Source: Saprolegnia diclina VS20 (lineage: Eukaryota; Oomycota; Saprolegniomycetes; Saprolegniales; Saprolegniaceae). From it: a DNA stretch of 64,000 nt. Position 1 is the stretch's first letter. Each line of letters opens with the position of its first letter. The DNA lies in NCBI RefSeq assembly GCF_000281045.1, contig NW_008246099.1:498514-562513 (forward strand), written 5' to 3'. The notes beneath the pieces were generated by a model. The model did not search any database. It was not told the origin of the DNA and saw only the letters and a program-made list of their open reading frames with translations. A program made the position numbers and the translations under genes. Below are positions 1-12,042 of the stretch, in pieces.

Positions 1-2786
1 GATCGCGAAGCTTGGTAGGGAAGGGCCGCGTTGTCATGCGGCATTCCCGGGCCGCAACCACAATGCGACGACTGTTGTCAAGTTGGGATTTGATTTGCCA
101 CCAATTGCGCAGCCACGGCCTGGCGAAGTAGGGATGGAGATTGCTTCTACGTATGCCAAATCTGGTCGTATGAAGATAAGGCGACAATATATGCCGGTAT
201 GGTCGTCGAAACCTGTACACCGGCTGCTAAAAACAAGAGCAAACGAAGCGCTTTTGGCTCCAGATTAGAACTCGATCATCTTCTATGACCGGTACCAGCA
301 CATCCATCATTTAAGTCTGGGACACCGCTTTCAATGTTTTCGTAATGCCAATCTGCCTTTGGGATGAACCACTGTGCAAAGGGATCGCTGGCGGTCGGCA
401 TGAGCGGTCGGTAGACTTCTTTGTACATACCGGCGAGCGAATGAAGAAGAAGGAGATTGCTAGTCTCTACGTATGCGAAGTCTTTGTGTAATTATGAAGA
501 TTCCGCGAAACACGTTCATATATATACCGATATATAATGACTTGCACATACAGTTGCAATAATGTCAACATCCGTCGGGCCGAATTCTCGTCGACTGTGG
601 AAGCTACTGCATATCCCATTTTCCGTCGGAGTAGTTGCAGAAAAGTTCGAGAAGCCAAGCGTGATTAGTGTTCTAGATGGCGATCAGATAACGTCTTGCC
701 TGGAAGATCAAATTCTTCGTTTCTGGTCAATCGTGCACCTTCTCATGTACATGGTTGGAAGGCAATACAAACATATCTCCCAGGCAAGAGTTGTGCGACT
801 TCTTAGTTGCGGCAACCCCATACCGGTAGTGCACCTCGTCCCTTCGGAAGAAACCCCAATTCTTGTTCGCCGTGCATGAATTCCTGGGGTAAGCTGTAAG
901 AAATAGAATTGATACATTCACAACCATTCATTGCCGTGTTGAGTTGGGTGCAACACATCGATTTGGCACAAAAATACGCTACGCTATGACAGCCGTCCGT
1001 TAAAGCATACGAAACGCGGATTAACATGTGTTAAAGATGTCGAATTTGTGACCGCTGATTTCAGCGGGATGTCCAAAGAATGGGTGTAAGGACTTCCACC
1101 TGGTAAAAGTTTACGTAGTATACATCGAAATGTTTGCGCAGTACAATTTGTATTAGTACACCTTTCACTACTGTACTTTGAGGTAGGGTAATGAGCGGTG
1201 AAATTATAGAAAAATATGTAATCTCACTTGCTGGTTCTGCGCGCATGAGTCATATCTCGGCTTCTTGGGTGTGTAGTGACGTGACTCCATTTGATCTCGT
1301 GAATACCACTATGTTAGTGTTGCCGACACACGTCGCCTATATAGTACGCGATGATTGGCGTGCGTCATAGCCGGGTGGCAGCAGCTTCTTTTGCTCGACT
1401 TGAGTTTCAATCCTCTCGAAACAGGAATGGTAGAATTTCATTTGCAGTACGAGCAAGGTGCCGATGTAGTGTTGATACACGAACCAATGCTAAACATGTG
1501 CCTTCGACGGAAAGTGTGTCGCTGATTCTCTTGATGCCCAAAATACTAAAGCTTTGTACGACGATCGAATCTCGACAACATCTTGCAACGGTCGCAAGTG
1601 AGCCCGCCGTTTGCACGTCGGATCGTCACGGCGGTGATTATGCGCCCATAATCTGAGACCGATCAGGGTACAGTAAGCCAATCAGCGCATGCGAAATGTG
1701 GTCTCGATCTTTGCGTCGAGCAACTCTTGTTCGTATTACATGTAGTGCTGCCGGGATAAAGGAGCGCATTACGCGGGACGGCCAATCTCTCCTTGCTCAC
1801 CTGCTTGGCCACGTGGAGATGAGCACCTGGCAATGGCACGCCACCGATCTCGCCGTAGCGTGTCGCGCGCATGTGAGCTGCCATGGTTCAGCGGGAAGAA
1901 CTCTTGCAAAGTTGCAGCATGGGCGTTATCAGCGACCCCTCCAACGCTTTCAAGAGGGAGCGATGGATGGATGACGTTTATGGCGATCGCCAACTCTGCA
2001 GCTCCACTCTGCCTGTCTGATGTACAGTTTTGGTGACAGCTGCGCGACGATCAATGATGTCTGCCCCACAAAGACGCCGCCGTTGCCATCTCTTCATCTC
2101 TTTTTCTTGCAAGCACGGCCGTGCGACACAAAGCTTGTCAATTGGGCGTCGTGCGACGCCATATGGTGATTTGGTCTTGATCTCTCTTGCAGTACGACAG
2201 TGGACTGCGGCTGATGAGGGATGGTTTGGTCTTGATCTATTTCCAATTCGATGCCCCCTTCCTTCTCATCCAACGCTCAACCCACCGCCACGGCCAGACG
2301 ACCCTTCCAACTTCAAGCTCTGCTCGCATTACAAATTAATTGTATGCCAGCTGCCACACTGTACGTCGAGTGGCGTCTCCCATGTTGCCTCGTGCACCGC
2401 GAAATGGCAACGTTGATGCCGGCGTGCCTCCCATCCTGCTCCACTCTTCCTTATACAAACCCGAGTATACTCGCATGGCGACGACAGCTGGTCGTCCGTC
2501 TGGGTTGGCTTCTTGACACGCGAATAGTGTCATCTGTTTTCGAGCGATTACGGCGCCATGATGGCTGGGCCTTTCCATTTTCCATCCAATCAAATAAGTC
2601 CAGGCACATCTTTTCAACCAATAATCACTCTCCGTTCCCAATCACTCGCTGTCGTGGGACGATGCCAGGATCGGCACCTGAGCTAAGGCCGCCCTGCAAC
2701 CGGCTATACGCGCGTGTCTCAGCGTAGCAGCGGCCAAGAATCAGAGCGAAAAGTCATTTGTGAACTTACCAAGTCGCCGACACAGC
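1..2786. other. Gene-poor left end, no supported gene
   Basis: I see no coding region that can be supported here. Open frames are short, occur on both strands alike, lack the strong third-position G+C bias of the real genes in this window, and match no family I recognise. The last 200 bases contain three CCAAT boxes that probably belong to the promoter of the MYB gene that follows. A diverged direct repeat of about 50 bp (125-176 and 443-501) suggests old duplicated or decayed DNA. Confidence 0.5.
2586..2642 (+). promoter_or_regulatory. CCAAT-box cluster upstream of MYB gene
   Basis: Three CCAAT pentamers (2586, 2618, 2638) lie 145-200 bp before the MYB start codon. Similar boxes occur before several other genes in this window. 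NF-Y binding is inferred from the motif only. Confidence 0.35.
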
Positions 2787-3278
2787 ATGATGTACTTCTT
2801 TCCGCAGAGCATGCTCCCGGTCATGACGACCACCGTCAAGGAAGAGCGCCCCGCCGTCTCGGGTGCGTGGTCCGAGCTTGAGCACAAGCGGTTTCTCGTC
2901 GCGCTCGAGCTGTATCCCAAGGGCCCGTGGAAGGCGATCGCAAGCTACGTCGGCACGCGCACCCCGCGCCAGACTCAGACACATGCCCAAAAGTACCGCG
3001 AGAAGCTCTTCCGCCAGATGCGTGGGCTCAAGAAGGGCCCGGGCTCCAAGGCCAAGAAAACGCAAGATGTCATGGAGGCCGTCTATAACGAGATCAAGTC
3101 GATCACGTTCGAAGCCGTCGACCCGGTCGCAATGACACCCACGGCGGCGGCAACGTCCGCTGCATCGCCTACCGACGTCACGGATGTCTCCGAGTGTCAG
3201 ATGCAGATGCTCATGCTCGACAACATGACGTTTGAAGAATCCCTCGACTACCTCATTGGGTGTGTCGAGGAAGTGTAA
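2787..3278 (+). CDS. MYB-related SHAQKYF-type DNA-binding protein
   Basis: A 163-residue protein with a single MYB-like repeat at about residues 28-80. The first helix carries WSELEHKRF, followed by GPWKAIASYVGTR, and the recognition helix reads TPRQTQTHAQKYREKL, which is the SHAQKYF-class signature with T for the first S. This class binds DNA as a transcription factor in plants, amoebae and stramenopiles. A basic stretch (KKGPGSKAKKTQ) follows the repeat, and the acidic C-terminal part (MLDNMTFEESLDYLIGCVEEV, roughly) may be an activation segment; that is a guess. I chose the ATG at 2787; the frame stays open upstream to a GTG at 2760, and a second ATG follows at 2790. No intron is seen. Targets are unknown. 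Confidence 0.88.
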   Translation: MMYFFPQSMLPVMTTTVKEERPAVSGAWSELEHKRFLVALELYPKGPWKAIASYVGTRTPRQTQTHAQKYREKLFRQMRGLKKGPGSKAKKTQDVMEAVYNEIKSITFEAVDPVAMTPTAAATSAASPTDVTDVSECQMQMLMLDNMTFEESLDYLIGCVEEV

Positions 3279-3396
3279 TCGCCGACGACGTCAATCATGG
3301 AAGCCTATTTATCCCGATAGAAAGACAGTGTGTCGTCGTCGTCTTAGTTGTCGAACTTGAATGTATTTACATTTTATGAAAGACCTGTAGTGGACC

Positions 3397-4403
3397 TTAA
3401 TCCCACCGCCGCTGCACAGCCACGCAGCGCGCAACGCCGCAAAGGTCGAACACGATGCGTGGCGCGGACCAGGCTGGCGTGCCTTCAAAGAGCGACGCTA
3501 CCGTGCCGGCTTGGGTAAACCCGACTTCAAGGAGCACGTCGCCACCGGGTGCGACAAGGGGAGGAAGCCTCGGAATCAGAGCCTCGTACACGGCCAAACC
3601 GTTGTTGTCCGCAAAGAGTGCCGAGTGGGGTTCGTACGCCGCCACTACACATCCATAGTGGAGCTATCCGCTACCTCATATATCTGGCATGTCGTGTACC
3701 GTGGTCATCCATGACATCGACTTCACTGAGAGCAATGTATGGTGGGTTGCACAACACAACGTCGAAGTCTTCGTACAACTCCAAGGTGGTCATGTCGTGT
3801 TCCATAAAACGCGCTCGGGCGGCAACGCCAAGCGCAACAGCATTGGATGACGCGACGTCCAGCGCCGCTGCCGAGACGTCGACACCCAGGCCCGTCGCGC
3901 GCGGGTACTCGGTCAACGCTGCGACCAAGAGACAACCGCTGCCGGTGCCAAGGTCCAGTACGCGCAACGCTTCGCCTTTGTCTTGCCGGTGTTGCTACAA
4001 CATCCATTTTACGTCCGTTGTCATCGTCGAACGTACGAGCATGATATCCAGTAGCCGCTCCGTTTCGGGTCTCGGAATGAGCGTCGCCGGCGTAACCCTG
4101 AACGGCAAGGACCAAAACTCCTTCGTGCCGAGAACGTAGGCCAGCGGCTCGCCCTTCAGACGACGCGCAGCCAATGCATCGACAGACGACCATTGCGCTT
4201 CGCTTAGCTACACGCCAACGACGATGAGCCGCGTCGCTCCAGGAGCAACTTCGCACCGGCGTCGTCGGCGCCGACACCATGCCTTCGATAGTCATCGGTG
4301 GATCGAACGCGTAGCGCACGAGAGCACTTGCATCGAGGCGCGGAAGCCCGCGCGCCATGAGCTGCTGGCGCGCAGCCACCACCGTGGTGCACCAGCGCTT
4401 CAT
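3397..4403 (-). CDS. HEMK1: HemK/PrmC release factor glutamine methyltransferase
   Basis: Methylates the glutamine of the GGQ motif in peptide-chain release factors using S-adenosylmethionine. Four exons separated by introns of 49, 42 and 55 bp splice to 286 residues. The N-terminal helical domain is present (ARQQLMARGLPRLDASALV), followed by the family linker KGEPLAYVLGTKEFWSLPF and LIPRPETE. The methyltransferase core has the SAM-binding loop VLDLGTGSGC and the catalytic NPPYIALSEVDV segment that holds the substrate glutamine. The N-terminal domain fits the bacterial/mitochondrial HEMK1 type rather than the short cytosolic N6AMT1 type, so action on a mitochondrial release factor is likely. 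The start at 4403 is the first ATG that precedes the conserved helix. The first intron is the least certain of the three. Confidence 0.9.
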
Positions 4404-5040
4404 TGTCCGGATAAATGACTGTCATATCCGGTTCTCCGACGGCGGGTGGGTGCGACAGGCGTGGTGCATGATCGGCTTACGAAACACGGAGCGGTCGTTG
4501 AAGTGCCGAAAAGATCAAGCGTGAGCGAGAAGCTTGAAGTGCCGAAAAGATCAAGCGTGAGCGAGAAGCTTGAAGGTGGCACGGAGAAATATCAAGCCCA
4601 CTACGACTGCAACCAAGCTCGGTCCGCCGGCGTGTCTTGTCGCGTTTGGCCGCAACAGCTTCCGTTCGCAGTGGACACGCGTGCGTGCCCCCGAGTTGGT
4701 TGCCCCTCTGCAAAAGTGAAGGGGAAATTGACAAATCTGGGTGTGTTGCGCCAAAACAGGAATTTTGAAGTTCCCGGCAGGGTATTTGGGGTTGTGTGAC
4801 AAGGTTGGCGCAGGGAAGGGAGGTTGAAGGTTTGTTGCACAGGTATTATTGTTTGCGAATAAGGAGGCGTAGAAGGACAGGGGCACGTCTCGACGCCATA
4901 GCGTGCCTCAGAGCTGTGCCACAGCATAGTAAAACCACGTCTATGTATTTTTATGCAATTTACCCAGTTTTGGTTGAATTGGCGCCATCGTTCACCCAGT
5001 TTGGTCATTTTCCCAAGTGGCAAATAGATTGGCACAAAAT
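4404..5040. other. Intergenic spacer with a 36-bp tandem duplication
   Basis: Spacer between the start of the HemK gene and the 3' end of the ABC transporter. A plus-strand frame from 4446 to 4799 is open but has no recognisable domain, and its only notable content comes from the tandem duplication at 4498-4569. I see no gene that can be supported. Confidence 0.5.
4498..4569. repeat. Tandem duplication, 2 x 36 bp
   Basis: Two perfect adjacent copies of a 36-bp unit beginning TTGAAGTGCCGAAAAG (4498-4533 and 4534-4569), followed by the first six bases of a third. Perfect identity points to a recent duplication. The unit length is a multiple of three. Confidence 0.95.
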
Positions 5041-8000
5041 CTATGACTCGATCGCGGCCATTTGGCGCGCCACGAGCGCCTTGTAGATGCCGCCGACGGC
5101 CATGAGTTGGTCGTGCGTACCTTGTTCGACGATGCGGCCCTCGTGCGCGACGGCAATCTTGTCTGCGTCGCGGATCGTCGTGAGGCGGTGGGCCACAATC
5201 ACGGTCGTGCGCTTCTTCATTTTCAGAAGCGCGTCGAGTGACGCTTGCACGATGCGCTCGCTCTCGTTGTCGAGCGCACTTGTGGCTTCGTCCAGCAGCA
5301 AGACCTCTGGGTCCCTCAGAATGGCGCGCGCAATGGCAATGCGCTGCTTCTGGCCGCCCGACACTTGCACACCGCGATCGCCGACGTGCGTGTGGTATCC
5401 GTCGGGAAACTTGGAGATGAACTCGTGGGCGTTGGCCATCTTAGCAGCAGCTTCGACATCGTCCATGCTCGCTCCCGGCTTGCCCGTCAAGATGTTGTCA
5501 GCAATCGTGCCCGTAAAGAGCACAGGCTCTTGCCCAACGAGTGAAATGTGCTCGCGGAGCCAACTAAGATTCAGCTCGTGGAGGTCCACGCCATCAAGAA
5601 GCACGCGGCCGGCCAGCGGATCGTAGAAGCGCTCGATGAGTCCGATGGCCGTGCTCTTGCCACTGCCGCTCGCGCCAACGAGCGCGACCGTCGTACCGGC
5701 CTCGATCACGAGGTTGTAGTCGACATACACGCGCGAGTCGGGCCGCGCAGGGTACGCAAACTGAACGCTTTCAAATGTGATCGTGCCCACGACGTGGTCC
5801 AGTGTCCGCCCGGTCGTCGACATGGCATCGATCTTGGGTATGCGGTCGATGAGCGAGAAAACGTTCGAGGCGGCGCGTGCGACCTTGCCGCGCTCGGCGA
5901 GACTCTGCGCCGCCTGCCCGACGCCAAAGCTGCTCATCATGATGGCCATGAGCACCATGAACATCTGCTCGAACGTGATGATGCCGTGCGAGATCATGTA
6001 GCCGCCGATGTAGAAGAGGAAGGCCATCGCGAAGAACATCATGCTTTGGGCAACACCAAAGACGAGACCACCGATAAGCGCAGCCCGCTGGTCAGCTTTG
6101 ATGGCGACGGCGACGTGCTTGCAGTATGTGGCTGCGATGGTAGACTCGAGGTTGAACGACGCGACGGTGCGAATCGAGTTGATTGTTTCCGAGAGGAGTG
6201 CACCGGCAAGAACGTCGCCAGGATTCTCCTTGGTTTCATCGGATTGCATTGACTTGGCGCGCATCTTGCTCGCAAACGCGAGCATCGGGAAGACAGCGAG
6301 GAGCGCGAGCGTCATTTGCCAGCTGTAGTAGAACGCGATCGCAAAGGCCGTGAGGAGGCACACCGCCATGTTGAGCACGTTCTTGAGGAGGTCGGCGGAG
6401 ATCTTTTGCATCATGGCGCAGTCGGTCGAGAGGCCGGTTGTGAGCGCCCCGGACGAGTGTTCTGGCAGGTCGTACCATCCAACCTCTTGGCGCAGCATGG
6501 CCGCAAAACCCATCGCTCGGATGCGCGTTGTGAGGCGCTCCGAAACGACGCTAAAGCCATAGTCCTGCGCGATCTTCCCAGATGCGTAAGCGGCACCAAG
6601 GATCAAGAAGTAGCATCCCCAGTGCCAACCCCGCGTCTTCATTTCGTCAGCCGTCAGCTTGAAGTCGAAGAAGAGCACAATACACTTGGACAAGAGCACG
6701 CCCCAGACTGGAAACGTCGCACCCGAGATGACCGATCCAATGCAGCCGAGAATCGTATAGTGTAGCTCCGGCTGGCTTAGGGCCCAGATGCGTGAAGCAG
6801 GCACCTCGTACAACTTGGTCGACGGCAGCTCCTCGGCGGAAGCCACTGGTGTTGACTTCGCGGGAGTTGAGGGGGACACCACGGACGAACCAACGGTCGC
6901 AACGTCGTCGTTCTCTTCCGCAAAACCCATCACGCCGCTCGTTCGCTTCGCTGGGCTTTTCCGCGACTGGGCTTCGACAAGCATGCGGTACTGACCGTTC
7001 TCGAGGCGCATGAGCTCGTCGTGGGACCCTTGCTCGACAACGCGGCCAGTGTCCAAGACGACAATACGGTCGGCGTCACGGACCGTGGCCAGTCGGTGCG
7101 CAATAATGATTGTCGTGCGCTTTCGCGCTTCGAGGAGCTTGTCGAGCGATTCCTGCACGATGCCCTCACTTTCCGTGTCAAGCGCGGACGTTGCTTCGTC
7201 CAGGAGAAGCACCGCTGGATTCTTGATGATTGCTCGGGCTATCGCGATGCGTTGTTTCTACATAAACAAACAGATGAAGAGTGCTCTCTCACTGAAGCTG
7301 GGGCACCTGACCGCCCGAGAGCTGCGTGCCGCGCTCGCCGACCATCGTATCAAAGCCAAGAGGAAAGCTCTTGATAAAGTCGAACGCGTTGGCTTGGCGC
7401 GCAGCGTCGTGGATCTCATCGAGCGTCGCCCCCGGCTTGCCGTGGCCAATGTTGTTGGCGATTGTATCTGCGAACAAGCATGGCTCTTGGCCGACGAGGC
7501 CTATTTGCGACCGCAGCCAACGCGTGTTGAGCTCTCGCAAGTCGACGCCATCGAGTTTCACGACACCAGAGACTGGGTCGTAGAAACGCTCGACGAGCGA
7601 CACGATTGTACTCTTGCCCGACCCGCTCGGACCCACGAGCGCGACCTTCTCGCCCGCGCGAATGTCCAAGCTGTATCCGTTGCACACTTGAATTTCGGGG
7701 CGGTTGGGGTACACAAATTCAATGTTTTCGAGCGTAATCTGACCATCAACGTGGTCGAGTCGTCGGCCCGTCGTTGCCATCGGGTCGATCGCCGACGCCC
7801 GGTCCATGATGGCGTAAGCGTCAAAGGCCGCTGCGCGCGCCGACGCGGTCGCTTCGATCGATGGACCAGCTTGGCCAAGAGCCATGGCGCCCATGATAAC
7901 ACCAAAAAAGACGATGAGGACGCGCCCCCCGTCGTAGCAGTCGTTCGTGCACTTTGGAGTTTCCAGGTTGTCGTTGGCTACCAAGACTGCGCCGTACGAG

Positions 8001-8988
8001 ATGGCGACCGTGTACGTGACGAAAATCATGCAAAAGGTAAAGCCGCCGCTAACGCCCGACATGAGGCCCTTCTGGATGCCTGCGGCCTCGGCCTCGACGA
8101 GCGCATGGTCGTACTTTTTGGCTGTCGCGGCCATCGAGTTGAACATGTGCACCGTGCGAATGTTGCTGAGCGCTTCTTCGGCGACGGCGCCGGCAGCGCC
8201 GTAGGCTTTGATCGCGCGCTGGACCGCGGCCGCGACCGTCTTAACCATTGTAAAGATGCCCGTCGCCAAGAGCGGGAGGAAGGCAAGGACGACGAGCGAG
8301 AGCTTCCAGCCCGACTTGAAACCGATCGCGATGCCGCACACAAACATGGCGAAAAAGTTGAATCCGTCGCCCACCTTGCGCCCGATGCCGTCCTGAATAA
8401 GGAGGATCGTCTCCGTAACCTTGCTCGAGAGCGTCTGCGGGTTGTTGACGTCGAACCAGCCGATCTCTTGCTTGAGGATACCGTCAATGTAGCACGCGCG
8501 GAGCCGCTGCGCCTGGCGCGACGATGTGTAGCTCCAGCAAGCAACTTGACCAAAGCCGCAAATGATGACACCGACGCCCATGCCCACAAACGTGAGGCAG
8601 ATCGTCGTAACTTGGTTTAGCATGTCGCTGGTCTACATACACGGAATGATCAGTCACGTCATGGATTGCATTTGAGCTGTACGCCAGTGGGGTTGAAGGC
8701 CGATACCACACCGCCGAAGAGAAGGATGCGAAGTGGCTGCGCGCAGCCCGTGGCTGTCGCACAGAGCGTACCGACGACCATAAGGCCCTTGTCGGTTGGG
8801 TCCGCGAACCGAAAGAGCTGCGAAAATGAGACCGACTCTCCCGGCTTGCGCTTTGGTTTCACAGCTTTCTTGCTCGACGGCGATGGTGGCGGCGATGCGA
8901 CGCCTCCCGCCTTTGGCGTGGCTGCCAGCACGTAGCCGGGCTCAGGTGCTGGCGTCGGGTCCGAGTTGCGCATGTGCACCTTGACCAT
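5041..8988 (-). CDS. ABCB-family full ABC transporter (P-glycoprotein/MDR type)
   Basis: A full-size exporter of 1282 residues with the order TMD1-NBD1-TMD2-NBD2, typical of multidrug-resistance P-glycoproteins that pump hydrophobic compounds or lipids across the plasma membrane. Three exons (8988-8683, 8632-7307, 7257-5041) are joined across introns of 50 and 49 bp; the second intron falls exactly between LSGGQ and KQRIAIARAI of NBD1. NBD1 has Walker A GPSGSGKST and Walker B VLLLDEATSALD. NBD2 has GASGSGKST, signature VSGGQKQRIAIARAIL and Walker B VLLLDEATSALD, so both ATP sites look competent. The N-terminus (about 60 residues) is Pro/Ala/Lys-rich and cytosolic. The inter-NBD linker at about residues 640-690 is Ser/Thr/Pro-rich. 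The start at 8988 is the first ATG in frame. Substrate unknown. Confidence 0.95.
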
Positions 8989-10804
8989 GCGACTACAGAT
9001 CGGAAGTGAACGTGTCTGAACTCACGGAAAGGGATGCTAAAGATAGCGACCAGCACAAATCGAGTTTGTGCTTGGCGCCAGGCCCAGCACTTGGGTTGAA
9101 CAACGGCCATGCTAAGAATAAAGTCTTTCTGGGTTTTGGTTTCTTGGATCATTTGATGCTGTCGGTTCATGATGCGGAAGCCACCTTGCCCACTCGATGT
9201 GCTTTCTCGACGGACTGAGCTCGCTCAGGTGCTGGCAACAGAAAGATTGCGCAAGGGATGCGATCCTCGCGCGAGATCACCGTTGTTATGACGCTGCAGC
9301 GTCAGTGTTATCGTCCGATGACCTGCTTCAATTCAACGAATTACGAAAGCAAGCTGCACCGCACAATTGGCATTCTTCGCACAATGCAGCACCTTTCTGT
9401 GAGTTCTTTCGAGCACGATCTTTCAACAGCAGCGAGAATACATCTTGCCTCAAAAAGGCAAAAACAAGATATTTGGAGTATACCATAATAAACTCAAGGT
9501 GTATGAGATTCAAGAGAGGCAACGCAAGAGAGCAAAGTGAAGTGTGTATTCGTGATATGTACCAGGTAGTGGACGACTCGGAGCTTGCCAAAGCATCGGT
9601 GCCATCCGGATACGGCGGAAAGAAGGCCCACCAATCTCATCTCCTCGCGAACGAAAGAGGCTATCGCTATCGAGGCTTGAGCCTACCGACATGCACCTGG
9701 AAGCACCGTCAAATGGCATCAATTTTGTCGTCAAGCGAATGGCCAAATTTTTGTCGACGCATTTGTGGCTTGCCATCGAGTTGCAACCCAGAAGCCCTGC
9801 GAGGGCACAGCGCGGCAACTATGCTCGGAATTCGGTACCAAGGCGTGGCGGCGCAAGGGTCTCGCGAAGGAGACCGTTGTTATTGAATGGAGTTATTACA
9901 TGCAATTATAAAGATATGGCGGACTCCTAATGCGCTCGTGAAGCAAAGTCGGTGCGTCAAGCGAGGAGCGTTACTGTAGTGGTTGCGATTCGGAGTTGTG
10001 CGAGGGACAAGGTGGTGCGCACATCAAGGGTTGTCTCGAAGAGCGTTCAGCCACTCGCCAAGCGATGGCACCACAGCACGACGAGCCAAGTGCCGGATAT
10101 TGTGATAGTAGCTGGCTTGACCGGGAGCGCAGCAGCGGGAAGTTTTGTCAGCGTCGTGCGGAAGACAATACCAGACGCAGGGGTGCAAGATCAGCCAGAG
10201 GGTGTGCCGCCGCGCCGTACTAGAGAAAGCCAGCGACTGACGACAGGTGTTGCATCTTCCAAATATCCCGCATCGGTCCAAAAGCGCGCCAGATCGCGCG
10301 GACGTATGGCCAGCGCACCAACGCGAACCAAATTGTTCTTACGGTGAACAACGAACGAATTGGGTCGTTGTGCTCAATAGACGTTACCTACAGTCAGACC
10401 AGATTAGTCCGGCTCGCTCGCTTCGGCTTGCTCGGCTTCGCGAATGGCAAGACAATATATATATATATATATGAACGTGTTCCGCGTTATCTTCATTATG
10501 ACACAAAGACTTCGCATACGTAGCGCTACGCCTGAATGCGTGGGAGTTGGCTCCAGCACTTGGTCGTTGGGACCGAGCGGCGCACGAAGAGATCCATCCC
10601 GTGGTGGACCCCACTCGCCGAGTCATAGCTCGCGCGAGGTCAAGACAATGGGGCACTAAACAAGGGGCTCGCATCGTGGGCTCGCATAGGTGTCACCAAC
10701 ACAGTATTTCGTGATGAGAGGAAGGCTTCATTTTTTGGGGTTTTAAATAGTCGGTGGTCACAACATGGAGGAGGTTCATAGTTCATGCACATTAGAGTGC
10801 GTCC
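8989..10804. other. Gene-poor interval with one unassigned open frame
   Basis: About 1.8 kb without a supported gene. The longest frame, 9197-9886 on the plus strand (229 codons), lacks the codon bias of the neighbouring genes, has no domain I recognise and is probably fortuitous or a decayed gene. An AT dinucleotide microsatellite lies at 10455-10472. Confidence 0.45.
10455..10472. repeat. (AT)9 microsatellite
   Basis: Nine uninterrupted AT dinucleotides in a non-coding interval. Confidence 0.95.
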
Positions 10805-11065
10805 TTAGAAGGAAGCCAGACACGGCATGGTCGCGGCAAAGGCTTCAACTTCGAGGAGCTTGCGCATAGGGCGCTGCTGAAGGGCCTTCTTTGTCTTCTG
10901 GAGGTCGCGGACTTGCGTCTGGAGCGCGTTGCGGGGTGGCATGACCTGCGGCTTGGCCTTATTGAGGCCGCGGGCCTTGGGTGCAGCACGGCGCGTCGTC
11001 GAAGGGCGGCGTTGGGCCTTGGCGACGGACGCCTCGCACCACGAGTAGCTGGTCGTCGACATCAT
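10805..11065 (-). CDS. Hypothetical small basic protein
   Basis: A possible 86-residue protein beginning MMSTTSYSWCEASVAKAQRR. It is rich in Arg, Lys and Ala and has a short helical segment (LQTQVRDLQKTKKALQQR) that could form a coiled coil. The frame extends upstream to another ATG at 11122, but the double ATG at 11065 starts the part with gene-like codon use. I do not recognise the family. It may be a chance frame. Confidence 0.35.
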   Translation of the reverse strand: MMSTTSYSWCEASVAKAQRRPSTTRRAAPKARGLNKAKPQVMPPRNALQTQVRDLQKTKKALQQRPMRKLLEVEAFAATMPCLASF

Positions 11066-11241
11066 ATCTCCCTTGCTTCCTTCGGACTCGGCAAATTGAA
11101 AAGTAAGAGGAACGTGGCGCATGCAGCTTTCGCTCAGGTGTATAGTACAAGTGAATTAAACACCATTACAGTCGGCGCATCTCCCACATTCAAAACGCTG
11201 TTAAGTTGGCCCTGCGCGATGTTTTCATAATTAAGGTCTTG

Positions 11242-11673
11242 CTATTTCGCTGCTAAGTCGTGCTGGACATTCGCAGCTTCTTGAAGAACGACTGCATTTT
11301 GTGTTGGGGTGAGTTGGACCGCGCCATCTTGCCACGGTGGACAGCGCGTCGTCGGCAAGACAGCGGTTGTAATGCGCTGGTCTTTGATCCCGACGCTGCG
11401 TCGACGCTTTGGACGACTTGATACTGCATTTGCCGTCTGCTTAGCACTCGCCATTTGTTGCATATCTTGCATTTCTGGACTTTTCGGTCGAGTTTGTGGA
11501 CTGGCAAGGGCTGCCGACCAGGTTTCGAGGCAGCGACCGCTGGACGCATCCACGCGACACGATCGAGGACCTGAGCCAAAGTATCGGCGACACATCGCGG
11601 CATCTGCCTCGGATTGTTTTTCGCTTGTCCTGCGTGTCTTGGCGGCGGAACAAAGACGAACGCCAGAGTGCAT
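11242..11673 (-). CDS. Hypothetical basic protein, doubtful
   Basis: A single-exon frame of 143 codons from the first ATG. The C-terminal half (SRPKRRRSVGIKDQR and the segment after it) looks more protein-like than the N-terminal half, and SRPKRRR could be a nuclear localisation signal. No family is recognised. Third-position bias is weaker than in the secure genes. It lies in the same orientation as the small frame at 10805-11065, with which it shares no clear similarity. Confidence 0.28.
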   Translation of the reverse strand: MHSGVRLCSAAKTRRTSEKQSEADAAMCRRYFGSGPRSCRVDASSGRCLETWSAALASPQTRPKSPEMQDMQQMASAKQTANAVSSRPKRRRSVGIKDQRITTAVLPTTRCPPWQDGAVQLTPTQNAVVLQEAANVQHDLAAK

Positions 11674-12042
11674 GACTGCACGTCCCACGTGTCTCCTGTC
11701 AGGCGCTGTATTAAACACAAGACATCATATTAAGTTTTAAACATATGGGCCTTGTTCAGTATTCCTCCGTGCTGCGTTCGTTCGAATCTTCCACTCGTTC
11801 GTGGTGCGGATTGGCTGCGGGAATTTTTTTGTCAACCAATCAACGCGCGCAAGACGTTTCGGTGTTTCAATTGGCCAATCAAAGTGTTCTTGTAGGATCG
11901 CCTGCGCCAATGAGCAGCCAGCACGAGTGGAAAGGATCTCAGCTTCGATATCCAAGGGCGATGTCGCATGATGGTCGCATACCCTGGTCATATCGCGATG
12001 GACGAAGCCATTCCTTAACTGGCACCAGCAACTACGAGCAGC
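11674..12042. other. Intergenic region with CCAAT boxes
   Basis: No gene seen. CCAAT boxes at 11836-11840 and 11875-11879 (the latter within ATTGGCCAAT) lie 165-207 bp before the start of the IQ-motif gene and are its likely promoter elements. Confidence 0.4.

Noticed and set aside
7010-8620. 536-codon plus-strand frame opposite the ABC transporter
   Set aside because: It lies opposite conserved ABC domains, crosses the transporter's intron and has no recognisable features.
9197-9886. 229-codon plus-strand frame as a gene
   Set aside because: No third-position bias, no domain, no sign of the small introns seen in real genes nearby; left as unassigned.
11770-11795. GTTCGAATC resembling a tRNA B box
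   Set aside because: Flanking bases do not form a T-arm and no acceptor or anticodon arms could be folded around it.
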